NCBI RefSeq assembly: GCF_020740535.1
Contig: NZ_CP082362.1
Coordinates: forward strand, 7,065,501-7,129,500
DNA length: 64,000 nucleotides
Direction of reading: 5' to 3'
Origin: Streptomyces profundus
GTDB taxonomy: Bacteria; Actinomycetota; Actinomycetes; Streptomycetales; Streptomycetaceae
The stretch's first letter is position 1. Each line of letters starts with the position of its first letter. Position numbers and translations under genes: made by a program. Under the pieces are notes generated by a model that was not told where the DNA came from, made no database searches, and was given only the letters and a program-made list of their open reading frames with translations. Below are positions 16,751-25,684 of this stretch, piece by piece.

Positions 16751-17964
16751 AACGAACCCCAACGCTCAGCGCGACAGCGACCGTCGGCGCCCTCGCCGCC
16801 CTGCTCGCCGGCTGCGGCGGCGGCCCGTCCCCCGGGGCCGAACCCGCGCCGACCGAGACCCCGCACGGCTATGTCGAGGGAGCCGAGGAGACCGCCGAGG
16901 CCACCTCCCGCCTGGTCCTCGCCGACGCCGGGACCGGCGCCGTCGCCGTCCTCGACCTCGCCACCGAGGAGATCACCGAACTCCCGGCCGTGCCCGGGGT
17001 GCGGCAGCTGCGGGGCGACGGCCGGTTCGCCTATCTCGGCGCCGACGACGGCTCCGTCCACCTGGTGGACAGCGGCGGGTGGACCGTCGACCACGGCGAC
17101 CACGTGCACCACTACCGCGCCGACCCGGCCGCCCTCGGCGCGCTGCCCGTCGGGGAGTTGGCCTCGGCGCACGCCGACACCGCGCGCACCGCGCTCACCG
17201 GGGCCGACGGCACCGTGCGCCTGCTCGACCGCGACCGGCTCGCCGAGGGCGAGCCGCCGGAGCCGGTCGCGCTGAGCGCGGAGGGCCGGCTGGGCACGGC
17301 CGTGCCACACGCCGGGCACCTGCTGGTGACGGCCGGCGCCGACACCCCCGACACCGTGCGGATCAGGGACGCGGCGGGTGAGCCGCTCGCCACCCTGGAC
17401 GAACCCTGCCCGGAGGCGGGCGGCGCGGCGGCGACCCGACGCGGGGTGGTCTTCGCCTGCGCCGACGGCGCGTTGCTGGTGGCCGAGGAGGACGGCGCGT
17501 TCACCGGCACCCCGATCCCCTACCCCGACGGCGTCGAACCGGCCCAGCGGGCACAGGAGTTCACCCACCGCCCAGGCAGCGACACCCTGGCGGCCCGGGC
17601 CGGTGACGACGCCGCCTGGGCGCTGGACCTCGCCGAACGGACGTGGACGCGGATCGACACCGGCCCCCTCACGGCGGTGAACGCCGTCGGAGACGGGAAG
17701 ACGCTGCTGGCCCTCGCCGACGACGGCGTCCTGCACGCCTACGACACCGATACCGGCCGGCGCACCGCCAGCACCCCGCTGCTCGCCACGCCCCCGGACG
17801 ACGCCGCGCCGGCCCCGGTCATCGAGGTCGACACCAGCCGCGCCTACGTCAACGACCCGGCCGCCGGAGTGGTCCACGAGATCGACTACCGCGACGATCT
17901 GCGCCTGGCCCGCACCCTCGAACCCGGCCTCTCACCCGACCACATGGTGGAGACCGGACGATGA
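16747..17964 (+). CDS. AztD-like lipoprotein, probable extracytoplasmic zinc chaperone (divergent paralogue)
   Basis: A 405-residue lipoprotein. The signal peptide ends in LLAGC (Cys ~22); the mature part is a repeated-strand protein with a beta-propeller look. It has several VxVLDLAT/GDGRFAYLGADDGSVHLVD-type repeats and a His/Asp cluster, DHGDHVHHY (~119), suited to zinc. It resembles the AztD gene encoded at 19007-20197 in general plan but is strongly diverged. GTG 16747 overlaps the permease stop, and its own stop overlaps aztC (ATGA). AztD proteins hand zinc to the AztC binding protein; a similar role is inferred here. Confidence 0.75.
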   Translation: MKRTPTLSATATVGALAALLAGCGGGPSPGAEPAPTETPHGYVEGAEETAEATSRLVLADAGTGAVAVLDLATEEITELPAVPGVRQLRGDGRFAYLGADDGSVHLVDSGGWTVDHGDHVHHYRADPAALGALPVGELASAHADTARTALTGADGTVRLLDRDRLAEGEPPEPVALSAEGRLGTAVPHAGHLLVTAGADTPDTVRIRDAAGEPLATLDEPCPEAGGAAATRRGVVFACADGALLVAEEDGAFTGTPIPYPDGVEPAQRAQEFTHRPGSDTLAARAGDDAAWALDLAERTWTRIDTGPLTAVNAVGDGKTLLALADDGVLHAYDTDTGRRTASTPLLATPPDDAAPAPVIEVDTSRAYVNDPAAGVVHEIDYRDDLRLARTLEPGLSPDHMVETGR

Positions 17965-18911
17965 GGCGCCCGGAGCGGAGGAGGACCGGCGCGGCCGGCC
18001 GGCGGATCGGGCTCCTCGCCCTCGGCGTGCTGGCGCTCGCCGGGCCCACCGCCTGCGCCACGAACGAACCGGGCGGCGACGAGGTGGTGGTCACGACCAA
18101 CATCCTGGGCGATGTCACCCGGCGGATCGTCGGCGACCAGGCGGAGGTCACGGTGCTGATGAGGCCCAACGCCGATCCGCACTCGTTCGGCGTCTCCGCG
18201 CAGGAGGCGGCCACCGTCGAACGGGCCGGCCTGGTGGTCCACAACGGGCTCGGCCTGGAGGAGGGAGTGGCGCGCCACGTCCGGGCCGCCGAGGACGCGG
18301 GGGTGGCGACGCTCGCCGTCGGCGAGGAGGTCGACCCGCTGCCCTATGCCTCCGACGCCTCGGCTGGGGAACTCGACCCGCACTTCTGGACCGACGCCGA
18401 ACGGATGGGCACCGCCGTCGAGTTGATCGCCGACGCCGTCGTCGACGAGGTCGGCGGCGTCGACGCCGAGACGGTCAGGGCCAACGCCGAGAGCTATCTG
18501 GCGGAGGTCAGGGCGCTCGACGCGTGGATGGCGGAACGGTTCGCGACCATTCCCGCCGAACGCCGCGCCCTGGTGACCAACCACCACGTCTTCGGCTACC
18601 TGGCCGAGCGGCACGACTTCCGCGTGGTGGGCGCCGTGGTGCCCAGCGGCACCACGCTGGCCTCGCCCAGCGCCTCGGATCTGGAGTCGCTGGCCACCGC
18701 CGTCCGCGAGAACGGGGTACCGGCGATCTTCGCCGACTCCTCCCAACCCGACCGGCTCGCCCAGGTCCTCGCCGAGGAGGCGGGCGTCGACGTCGAAGTG
18801 GTCGCCCTGCACTCGGAGTCGCTCACCGACGAGGACGGGGGCGCCGCCAGCTACCTGGAGATGATGCGCGCCAACACCGAGGCGATCGTCGCCGCGCTCG
18901 GCGACTCCTGA
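17961..18911 (+). CDS. aztC: Zinc ABC transporter substrate-binding lipoprotein
   Basis: A 316-residue exported metal-binding protein of the cluster A-I (ZnuA-like) family with a signal peptide and Cys at TACAT. Zinc-ligand candidates sit at the usual places: His in NADPHSFG, His in LDPHFWTD, His in VTNHHVFGYLAE, and Asp in IFADSSQP. It lacks the long His-rich loop of ZnuA, as AztC does. ATG 17961 overlaps the upstream stop. It sits in the middle of the Zur-type operon and delivers zinc to AztB. Confidence 0.9.
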   Translation: MRRPERRRTGAAGRRIGLLALGVLALAGPTACATNEPGGDEVVVTTNILGDVTRRIVGDQAEVTVLMRPNADPHSFGVSAQEAATVERAGLVVHNGLGLEEGVARHVRAAEDAGVATLAVGEEVDPLPYASDASAGELDPHFWTDAERMGTAVELIADAVVDEVGGVDAETVRANAESYLAEVRALDAWMAERFATIPAERRALVTNHHVFGYLAERHDFRVVGAVVPSGTTLASPSASDLESLATAVRENGVPAIFADSSQPDRLAQVLAEEAGVDVEVVALHSESLTDEDGGAASYLEMMRANTEAIVAALGDS

Positions 18912-19006
18912 GACCGGACCCACCGCGACCACACCCGAGAACCCGATCAACCACCACATCCCCGCTGTCCCAAGGGACTTCGGGGACGGAGAGGAAACAC
19001 ACCGCC

Positions 19007-20197
19007 ATGCATGCGACGCATCGCCTCCGAGGCGGGGCGACCCTGGCCGCCCTGACCGCACTCGCGCTGGGCCTCACCGCCTGCGGATCGGACGACTCCG
19101 ACGAGCCGGACGACCAGTCCGCGCCCGCCGACTCGTCCTCCACCACCGTCGAGGAACCGATCGTGCTCACCTACGACGGCGGTCTCCAGATCCTGGACGG
19201 CCGGACCCTGGAGGTCGCGCGGGACATCCCGCTCGACGGGTTCAACCGGGTCAACCCGGCGGGGGACGACCACCATGTGCTGGTCTCCACCGCGACCGGC
19301 TTCCGCGTACTGAACGCCACCGCCGCCGAGTTGACCGAGGACGAGTTCCCCGGTGAGAAGCCGGGACATGTGGTGCGACACGCGGGCAGCACCGTGCTCT
19401 TCGCCGACGGGAGCGGCGAGGTCACCGTCTTCGACCCGGAGGCCCTCGGCGAGGGACTGCCCGAGACGGACACCCACACCACCGCCGCGCCGCACCACGG
19501 CGTCGCCGTGGCGCTGGAGTCCGGCGAACTCCTGGTCACCCTCGGCACCGAGGAGGAGAGGTCCGGCGCCGCCGTGCTCGACCGGGACCGGGAGGAGGTC
19601 ACCCGCAACGAGGAGTGCCCCGGGGTGCACGGGGAGACCGTCGCCGAGCACGAGACCGTCCTCGTCGGCTGCGAGAACGGCGCGCTGATCTACCGGGACG
19701 GCGCCTTCGTCAAGGTGGAGAGCCCCACCGCGTACGGGCGGATCGGCAATGTGGCCGGCAGCGAGGAGTCGCCGGTCGTCCTCGGCGACTACAAGCAGGA
19801 CCCCGACGCCGAACTGGAGCGCCCCGAGCAGGTGTCCCTCATCGACACCGCGACGGGCGAGCTGGAACTCGTCGACCTGGGCACCAGCTACACCTTTCGC
19901 TCGCTGGCCAGGGGCCCGCACGGCGAGGCCCTGGTGCTGGGCACGGACGGGCGGATACACGTGATCGACCCCGACACGGGCGAGGTGACGACCGACATCC
20001 CGGTGCTGGACGCCTGGGAGGAGCCGCTGGAGTGGCAGCAGCCGCGTCCCGCGCTGTTCGTCCGTGACCACACCGCCTATGTGACGGATCCCGAGGCCCG
20101 CGAGATCCACGCCATCGACATCGAGTCGGGCGAGGTCCTGGCCACGGGCGCGCTGGAGCAGGCGCCCAACGAGGTGAGTGGGGCCGTCGGCGGCTGA
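19007..20197 (+). CDS. aztD: Zinc metallochaperone lipoprotein
   Basis: A 396-residue lipoprotein with signal peptide and lipobox LTACG. The mature chain is a beta-propeller with recurring strands such as YDGGLQILDGRTLEVARD, GDDHHVLVSTATGFRVL and GEALVLGTDGRIHVIDPD. Conserved-looking pairs include PGHVVRHAG, AAPHHGVAVALE and ECPGVHGE, which supply His for metal. This plan fits actinobacterial AztD, which stores zinc outside the membrane and passes it to AztC. Start is ATG 19007 with GGAGAGGA upstream. It is 95 bases after aztC and ends the zinc locus. Confidence 0.85.
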   Translation: MHATHRLRGGATLAALTALALGLTACGSDDSDEPDDQSAPADSSSTTVEEPIVLTYDGGLQILDGRTLEVARDIPLDGFNRVNPAGDDHHVLVSTATGFRVLNATAAELTEDEFPGEKPGHVVRHAGSTVLFADGSGEVTVFDPEALGEGLPETDTHTTAAPHHGVAVALESGELLVTLGTEEERSGAAVLDRDREEVTRNEECPGVHGETVAEHETVLVGCENGALIYRDGAFVKVESPTAYGRIGNVAGSEESPVVLGDYKQDPDAELERPEQVSLIDTATGELELVDLGTSYTFRSLARGPHGEALVLGTDGRIHVIDPDTGEVTTDIPVLDAWEEPLEWQQPRPALFVRDHTAYVTDPEAREIHAIDIESGEVLATGALEQAPNEVSGAVGG

Positions 20198-20218
20198 GCC
20201 GCGGCCCGTTCGGGGCGC

Positions 20219-20238
20219 TGCGCGGTATTGTCCGCGCA
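20219..20238 (+). terminator. Candidate hairpin terminator after the zinc locus
   Basis: Arms TGCGCGG (20219-20225) and CCGCGCA (20232-20238) with a 6-base loop lie 22 bases after the aztD stop. There is no T tract, as is common in Streptomyces. Confidence 0.45.
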
Positions 20239-20407
20239 CCGCCCTGAATTGTTCTGTTTCTCGCCCCTACGCTTCCCCTGCATACGGCCCGAACGGGCGG
20301 GGACGGGACCCCCGCCCGGCCACCGCCCACCCCACCCGCCGCCGGTTCAGCCGCGTGGCCGGGCGGTGCACCCCCCACTTCGGCTTCCGGTCAGGAGAGT
20401 TGAACCC

Positions 20408-21622
20408 ATGTCACGAAACCGTGCTTCCCGAGGAACCCGTCGGCGTTACGCGGCCCTCGCCGTGTCGTTGACCGGCGTGCTGGCCGCCTGGACGCTCGGC
20501 ACCACCACGGCCGGCGCCGACGATTCGGCCGTCGGCGCGGCGGAGGACACCCTCCATGTCGCGCCCGACGGCACGGACGACGCGACCGGGACCGAGTCGG
20601 ACCCGACGACGCTCACCTCGGCCATCGACCGCGTCTCCGCCGGCGGGACGATCTATCTGCACGGCGGAACCTACGAGTTCGCGGAGACCGTCACGCTGGA
20701 GGCGGGCAACGACGGCACGGCGAGCGCCCGCACCACGCTCACCGCCTACGAGGGGCAGACCCCGGTGCTCGACTTCTCCGCCCAGGAGGAGGACTCCGCC
20801 AACCGCGGGCTCGCCGTCAACGCCTCCTACTGGCACATCTACGGCATCGTCGTCGAACACGCCGGCGACAACGGCATCTTCGTCTCCGGCAGCGACAACA
20901 TCATCGAGCGCACGGTGACCCGCTTCAACCGCGACTCCGGGCTCCAGCTCTCCCGCGCGACCTCCGACACGCCCGAGAGCGACTGGCCGGCCAACAACCT
21001 GATCCTGAGCGCCGAGTCGCATGACAACGTCGACTCCGACGGCGAGGACGCCGACGGCTTCGCCCCCAAGCTGACGGTCGGCCCCGGCAACGTCTTCCGG
21101 CACACCGTCGCGCACAACAACATCGACGACGGCTACGACCTCTACACCAAGTCGGACACCGGCGCCATCGGGGCGGTGACCATCGAGAGCTCCCTCGCCT
21201 ACGAGAACGGCACCCTCAGCGACGGCTCCCAGGCGGGCAACGGCGACCGCAACGGCTACAAGCTCGGCGGCGAGGACATCGGCGTCGACCACACCATCCG
21301 CGACAACATCGCCTACGACAACGGGAAGCACGGCTTCACCTTCAACCGCAACACCGGGACCATGGACGTCTCGGGGAACGTCAGCATCAGCAGCTCCGAG
21401 CGCAACTTCAACTTCGACGGCGGTTCCTCGGTGTTCCGGGACAACGTCTCCTGCGACAGCGGATCCAACGACCGGACCATCGGCGACGTCGACGACTCCA
21501 ACCAGTTCTGGTCCGGGGACAACGGCCCCGCCTGCTCCTCCTACGCCGGCGACCTCGACTGGTCCTTCGCCGACGACGGCAGCCTGGTGGTGACCTTCGG
21601 CGGCAGCCGCGTCCTGGGGTGA
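20408..21622 (+). CDS. Secreted pectate lyase, PL9-like right-handed beta-helix
   Basis: A 404-residue secreted protein with a signal peptide ending near TTTAGADD. The body is a parallel beta-helix opening with DTLHVAPDGTDDATG and LTSAIDRVSAGGTIYLHGGTYEF. The calcium/catalytic region reads DADGFAPKLTVGPGNVFR, then HNNIDDGYDLYTK, giving the Asp cluster and Lys expected of family PL9 lyases. No carbohydrate-binding module is attached. Start is ATG 20408 with AGGAGAG upstream. It likely cleaves polygalacturonate outside the cell by beta-elimination. A strong bidirectional hairpin follows. Confidence 0.87.
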   Translation: MSRNRASRGTRRRYAALAVSLTGVLAAWTLGTTTAGADDSAVGAAEDTLHVAPDGTDDATGTESDPTTLTSAIDRVSAGGTIYLHGGTYEFAETVTLEAGNDGTASARTTLTAYEGQTPVLDFSAQEEDSANRGLAVNASYWHIYGIVVEHAGDNGIFVSGSDNIIERTVTRFNRDSGLQLSRATSDTPESDWPANNLILSAESHDNVDSDGEDADGFAPKLTVGPGNVFRHTVAHNNIDDGYDLYTKSDTGAIGAVTIESSLAYENGTLSDGSQAGNGDRNGYKLGGEDIGVDHTIRDNIAYDNGKHGFTFNRNTGTMDVSGNVSISSSERNFNFDGGSSVFRDNVSCDSGSNDRTIGDVDDSNQFWSGDNGPACSSYAGDLDWSFADDGSLVVTFGGSRVLG

Positions 21623-21636
21623 GCCCCTTCCCCTCC

Positions 21637-21679
21637 GCGTGAGGCGGGCCCGGGTCGACGACCCGGGCCCGCCTCACGC
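21637..21679. terminator. Strong bidirectional hairpin between pectate lyase and TetR genes
   Basis: Two perfect 21-base arms (21637-21657 and 21659-21679) flank a single central A, forming a long GC-rich hairpin. It lies between convergent genes and overlaps the last codons of the TetR gene by 6 bases, so it can serve both strands. Confidence 0.85.
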
Positions 21680-22324
21680 CACGACATCGGCGCCGCGCAC
21701 GGAGTCCATCGCGGCGTCCAGCAGATCGGGAAGCGCGGTCGGCTCATGCCCGGAGGCATGCGAGATGGCCGCCTGCAAACAGGCGAACGCGGCGCCCACC
21801 GTGGCGCGCAGCACCACCGGATCGGCGGTGCGCCCCTGGTCGGCGGCCCGCGCGGCGAGCTGCCCGGTCATCCGCTGCTGGATGCCGTCGAGCCGCTGAA
21901 GATAGGGCGCCAACAGGCCGGGCGTGGAGTCGACCAGACGTTGCACGGCGGCGCCGTGGACGCGCACCTCCGGGTCGGCCAACTGCTCGGTGACCACGTC
22001 GAAGGTGCGGCGCAGCGAGACCCAGTCGCTCTCCGCCTCGGGGCGGGCGACCAGCCGGCCCAGCAGATCGCGACCGAGCCGGTCGTAGGTGTCGAGGACG
22101 ATGTCGTCCTTGGAAGCGAAATAGCGGAAGAAGCTGCGCTGGGACATCCCGACGGCGCCGGCGATCTGGTCGACGGTCGTCTTGTCGTATCCGCGGGTGA
22201 GGAACAACTCCTCGGCGGTGCGGGTGATCCGCGCCCGCACCTCGTCGCGTGTGATGGCCCGTGTGATGGCCCGCAGCCCCGGCTCGGGTCCCGTTTCCAT
22301 GCCGGGGACGATAGCAGCCGCCAT
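21674..22324 (-). CDS. TetR-family repressor, probable regulator of the adjacent efflux pump
   Basis: A 216-residue TetR-type regulator. The helix-turn-helix is clear (ITRTAEELFLTRGYDKTTV, then IAGAVGMSQRSFFRYFASKDD). The C-terminal half is an Ala/Leu-rich ligand-binding domain. Start is ATG 22324, which has no ribosome site and may be leaderless; ATG 22300 is an alternative. It diverges from a 14-helix MFS exporter gene, the standard arrangement for ligand-responsive efflux control. The last codons overlap a terminator hairpin. Confidence 0.9.
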   Translation of the reverse strand: MAAAIVPGMETGPEPGLRAITRAITRDEVRARITRTAEELFLTRGYDKTTVDQIAGAVGMSQRSFFRYFASKDDIVLDTYDRLGRDLLGRLVARPEAESDWVSLRRTFDVVTEQLADPEVRVHGAAVQRLVDSTPGLLAPYLQRLDGIQQRMTGQLAARAADQGRTADPVVLRATVGAAFACLQAAISHASGHEPTALPDLLDAAMDSVRGADVVA

Positions 22325-22326
22325 GT

Positions 22327-22357
22327 TTGACAGTCGCTGACAGCGAAGACGTAAGCT
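22327..22357 (+). promoter_or_regulatory. Promoter-like motif and direct repeat in the TetR/MFS region
   Basis: TTGACA (22327) and TAAGCT (22352) are 19 bases apart and point toward the MFS gene. GACAG occurs twice (GACAGTCGCTGACAG), overlapping the -35 element, which would be a natural repressor site. Confidence 0.4.
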
Positions 22358-22463
22358 CTCCTGTCGGGGGGCTCACCTGTGCCTCTCCGCGCCCGCATCC
22401 GCTCGGCCGAGCCCTACGGCTGCCCGCCGTCTTCCGCACCAACTCTTCCGCCCAAGGACTCGT

Positions 22464-23990
22464 ATGGAAATCGCCTCGAAGCAGCCCGGCCCGGACATGG
22501 GCACGACCGAGGAGTCGATGTCTCCCGCCGTCGTCCTCGTGATCGGGGTGCTGCTGGCCGCCTCGTTCGTGATGATCCTCAACGAGACCGTCATGGGCGT
22601 GGCCCTGCCCCGCCTGATGAAGGACCTGGACATCCCCTACGCCACCGGGCAGTGGCTGACCACCGGCTTCATGCTGACCATGGCGGTGGTGATCCCCACC
22701 ACCGGCCTGATCCTGAAGCGGTTCTCCACCCGCGCGGTCTTCATCACGGCGATGTCCATGTTCACCTTCGGCACCGCCCTCTCGGCCGCCGCGCCGGGCT
22801 TCCCGGTGCTGCTGGCCGGGCGCATCGTGCAGGCCGCGGGCACCGCCGTGATGCTCCCGCTGCTGATCACGACCGTGCTGACGTTTGTGCCCGCCTCCCG
22901 CCGTGGCCGCACCATGGGGCTGATCTCCATCGTCATCGCGGTGGCGCCCGCCGTCGGCCCGAGCTTCTCCGGGCTGATCCTGGAGGTCTTCAGCTGGCGG
23001 TGGATCTTCCTCTTCGTGCTGCCCGTCGCCGTCGTCGCGCTGGTCATCGGCACGATGAAGATCACCAACATCACCACCCCGGCCAGGGTCCACTTCGACA
23101 TGGTCTCGATCGCGCTGTCGGCCGTCGCCTTCGGCGGTCTGGTCTACGGGCTGAGCAGCATCGGGGAGGCCGCCGAAGGCGACACCCTGATACCTCCGGC
23201 GCTGCCGATCGCCGCCGGTGCCGTGGCGCTCGCCGCGTTCACCGCCCGCCAGGTGCAGCTCCAGCGCAGCGCCGACCGCCAGCCCCTGCTCGACCTGCGC
23301 CCGTTCCGCATCCGCTCGTTCGCCGTCGGGCTGTTGATGCTGCTGGTGTCCATGGGCGCGCTCTTCGGCACGCTGATCCTGCTGCCCATCTACCTGCAGA
23401 ACGTCCGGGACCTGACGACGCTCCAGACCGGCCTGGTCCTGCTGCCCGGCGGTCTGGTCATGGGCCTGATCGCCCCGGTGTCGGGCCGCCTCTACGACCG
23501 CCTCGGGCCTCGCCCGCTGGTGATCCCCGGGGTCGTCACGGTGACCCTCGCCCTCGGTCTGATGCAATTGCTGGACACCACCAGCCCCACCTGGTTGGCC
23601 ATCGTGGTGCATGTCGTGCTCAGCGCGGGGCTGGGGATGCTGATGACGCCGCTGATGACCTCGTCGCTCGGTTCACTGCCGGCCGACCTGTACTCCCACG
23701 GCAGCGCCATCCTCAACACCCTGCAACAGCTCGCCGGTGCCGCCGGCACCGCCCTGTTCATCACGGTGATGACCAGGGGCGCCACCAGCTCCGAGGCCGA
23801 CGGGGTCGACCCGGTCACCGCCCAGGCGTCCGGGATCAGCGACGCCTTCCTGTACGGGGCCGGCATGGCGCTCATCGCGGTGGCGCTTTCCTTCCTGGTG
23901 CGCCGGCCGCCCACCGACCCCGGCGCCGCCGGGGCCGGCGGTCAGCCCGAGCTGGACGCCGACAAGGCGCCGGTGCCCGCCTCGCACTGA
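22464..23990 (+). CDS. MFS multidrug exporter, DHA2 (14-helix) family
   Basis: A 508-residue inner-membrane drug/proton antiporter. Family motifs are visible: LNETVMGVALPRLMKDL in helix 1, QWLTTGFMLTMAVVIPTTG in helix 2, GRIVQAAGTAVMLPLL, and motif C-like AVAPAVGPSFSGLILE. Next come WRWIFLFVLPV and GLVLLPGGLVMGLIAPVSGRLYDRLG. Fourteen helices fit the DHA2/EmrB-QacA group. Start is ATG 22464 with AAGGA upstream. It is controlled by the divergent TetR gene by inference. A very strong terminator follows. Confidence 0.93.
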   Translation: MEIASKQPGPDMGTTEESMSPAVVLVIGVLLAASFVMILNETVMGVALPRLMKDLDIPYATGQWLTTGFMLTMAVVIPTTGLILKRFSTRAVFITAMSMFTFGTALSAAAPGFPVLLAGRIVQAAGTAVMLPLLITTVLTFVPASRRGRTMGLISIVIAVAPAVGPSFSGLILEVFSWRWIFLFVLPVAVVALVIGTMKITNITTPARVHFDMVSIALSAVAFGGLVYGLSSIGEAAEGDTLIPPALPIAAGAVALAAFTARQVQLQRSADRQPLLDLRPFRIRSFAVGLLMLLVSMGALFGTLILLPIYLQNVRDLTTLQTGLVLLPGGLVMGLIAPVSGRLYDRLGPRPLVIPGVVTVTLALGLMQLLDTTSPTWLAIVVHVVLSAGLGMLMTPLMTSSLGSLPADLYSHGSAILNTLQQLAGAAGTALFITVMTRGATSSEADGVDPVTAQASGISDAFLYGAGMALIAVALSFLVRRPPTDPGAAGAGGQPELDADKAPVPASH

Positions 23991-24004
23991 TTCCGCGCGC
24001 GATA

Positions 24005-24056
24005 CCCGAACGGCGCTTTCCCCCCGGCAAAGGCCGGGGGGAAAGCGCCGTTCGGG
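24005..24056 (+). terminator. Rho-independent-type terminator after the MFS gene
   Basis: Two perfect 24-base arms (24005-24028 and 24033-24056) with loop AAAG, followed by GTTTAC. The stem starts 15 bases after the MFS stop codon. Confidence 0.92.
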
Positions 24057-24108
24057 GTTTACACCCCGCCGTTTCTCTCACTCAGTCGAATATCAGCCGT
24101 ACCGAGGG

Positions 24109-24645
24109 TCATCCGACCTGAAGGGCGTCGAGATCCACGGACTGACCCGCGAGGCTCTCGACCTTCGCCAGGCTCTCATGGCCCTCGTCCCATTCGATGG
24201 TCAACGTCTCGCCCGACAGCCGGAAGTTGACGTGCTTGGGCCCGGCCTGCTCGCAGTTGAAGAGCACCGGCTCCCAGTCGAGACCGCCGGCGAGTCCGAC
24301 CTGCTGCCGGCAGACCTCGCCCGTCTGGCTGTTGCCGTACAGGACGCCGTCCGTCGTGGTGTAGAGGACAACGCCGCCGGACTCCCAGTGGGCGTACCAG
24401 TTGTCGTCCCCCTCGATGTCGGGCGGCCCGTCGGCGGGTCCGTCGGCAGGCCCGTCGGCGGGCCCGTCATCCGCCCCGCCGAAGCCCCCGGTGGTCTCCA
24501 GTTCGAGCTCGCCGGCGTCGAAGTCGGGCAGTTCCGGGCCGCCCCCGCCGAGTCCTGAGCCGCCCTCGTCGTCGTCGCAGCCGGTGAGCAGCAGGGCGAC
24601 CGCGACAGCGGCCACCGGTGCGATCAGTCGTGTGCGTGTGCGCAC
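24109..24645 (-). CDS. Small lipoprotein of unknown function with DGPA repeats
   Basis: A 178-residue exported lipoprotein: signal peptide with lipobox LLTGC, then an acidic Gly-rich linker with three to four copies of a DGPA unit. The folded C-terminal part (~80-178) contains NWYAHWESGGVVLYTTTDG, two Cys (GEVCRQQVG and LFNCEQ) that could form a disulfide, and LTIEWDEGHESLAKV. Start is ATG 24645. It is a single-gene unit; I do not recognise the fold. The ~205 bases upstream (24646-24850) look like an ordinary A/T-richer promoter region. Confidence 0.75.
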   Translation of the reverse strand: MRTRTRLIAPVAAVAVALLLTGCDDDEGGSGLGGGGPELPDFDAGELELETTGGFGGADDGPADGPADGPADGPPDIEGDDNWYAHWESGGVVLYTTTDGVLYGNSQTGEVCRQQVGLAGGLDWEPVLFNCEQAGPKHVNFRLSGETLTIEWDEGHESLAKVESLAGQSVDLDALQVG

Positions 24646-24850
24646 AGGTATTCCCCGTTATCCCTATGAGTCAGATCGGTTTGCGGAATCGAACATAGTG
24701 AATGGATCAGGGGAATGCCAATCGAACCATGGCCTGTTCCGGAACGGTTACCTGGCGGTCATCGTCGGGAGAATTGAGAAAGCGCCGAGAAAGTGCCGAG
24801 AAAGAGTTCTGTGATATCAGGAAAGCGGTGCCGGAATGAGGAAACCGATC

Positions 24851-25684
24851 TCATTCGCCCCCGCGCCCCCGGCGTGGGGTGAGCAGCCGCTGGGCGAGGG
24901 AGTCCAGCAGATAGCCGAGCAGGCCGATGACGAGGATCACCGCCATCAGCTGGTCGTAGGCCAACTGGTCGCGCGCGTTGAGGATCTGGTAGCCGAGCCC
25001 GGAGGCCACCCCGAGCATCTCCGCCGGCACCAGGACCACCCAGGCGATCCCGAGGGCCAGCCGCAACCCGGTCAGCACATGGGCCCTGATCGCGGGCACC
25101 ACCACACTGACCACCACCTCAAGCCGGCTGGCGCCCAGCGAACGGGCCACCAGCAGATGCCCGGGGTCGACCGCCCTGACCCCGGCCGCCGTGTTGATCA
25201 ACACCGGCCAGACGGTGGCCGCGGCCACCAGGAAGATCACCGGCGGGCCGCCCACGCCGAACACGGCCACCGCGACCGGCGCCCAGGAGAGCGGCGAGAT
25301 CATGCGGAGGAACTGGAAGACCGGGCGGGTGGCACGCTCAGCAGTCGCCGAGAGACCCAGCAGCAGCCCCACCGGCCAGCCCACCACCACGGCCAGCAAC
25401 AGGCCGATCAGCAGCCGGGACAGGCTCGCGCCGATGTCCTCCCAGAGCACCCCCCGGCTCGCCAGATCCCCGATGGCCGGCACCGCGTGCTGCGGTGCGA
25501 AGGACGACAACAGCGGGTCGTCGCCGACCAGCACGTCGGTGATCAACCACCACACCGCCACGGCGACGGCGATCGCCGCCGCCGGAGGCAGCCAGCGCGC
25601 CCCCGGCGTCGGGCGCGCTTCGCCCGCCGGCGCGGCGCGGCCCGCCACGTCCACCGGTGGGGCCTGGGCACGGATCTCGCTCAC
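24851..25684 (-). CDS. Sulfonate/nitrate/taurine-type ABC transporter permease
   Basis: A 277-residue inner-membrane permease, last gene of a five-gene minus-strand operon. It has an N-terminal cytosolic tail, about six helices, and the family loop with VARSLGASRLEVVVSVVVPAI followed by GIAWVVLVPAEML, typical of SsuC/TauC. Start is GTG 25684, overlapping the stop of the binding-protein gene (GTGA). It pairs with the ATPase and the Tat-exported binding protein in the same operon. Confidence 0.92.
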   Translation of the reverse strand: MSEIRAQAPPVDVAGRAAPAGEARPTPGARWLPPAAAIAVAVAVWWLITDVLVGDDPLLSSFAPQHAVPAIGDLASRGVLWEDIGASLSRLLIGLLLAVVVGWPVGLLLGLSATAERATRPVFQFLRMISPLSWAPVAVAVFGVGGPPVIFLVAAATVWPVLINTAAGVRAVDPGHLLVARSLGASRLEVVVSVVVPAIRAHVLTGLRLALGIAWVVLVPAEMLGVASGLGYQILNARDQLAYDQLMAVILVIGLLGYLLDSLAQRLLTPRRGRGGE

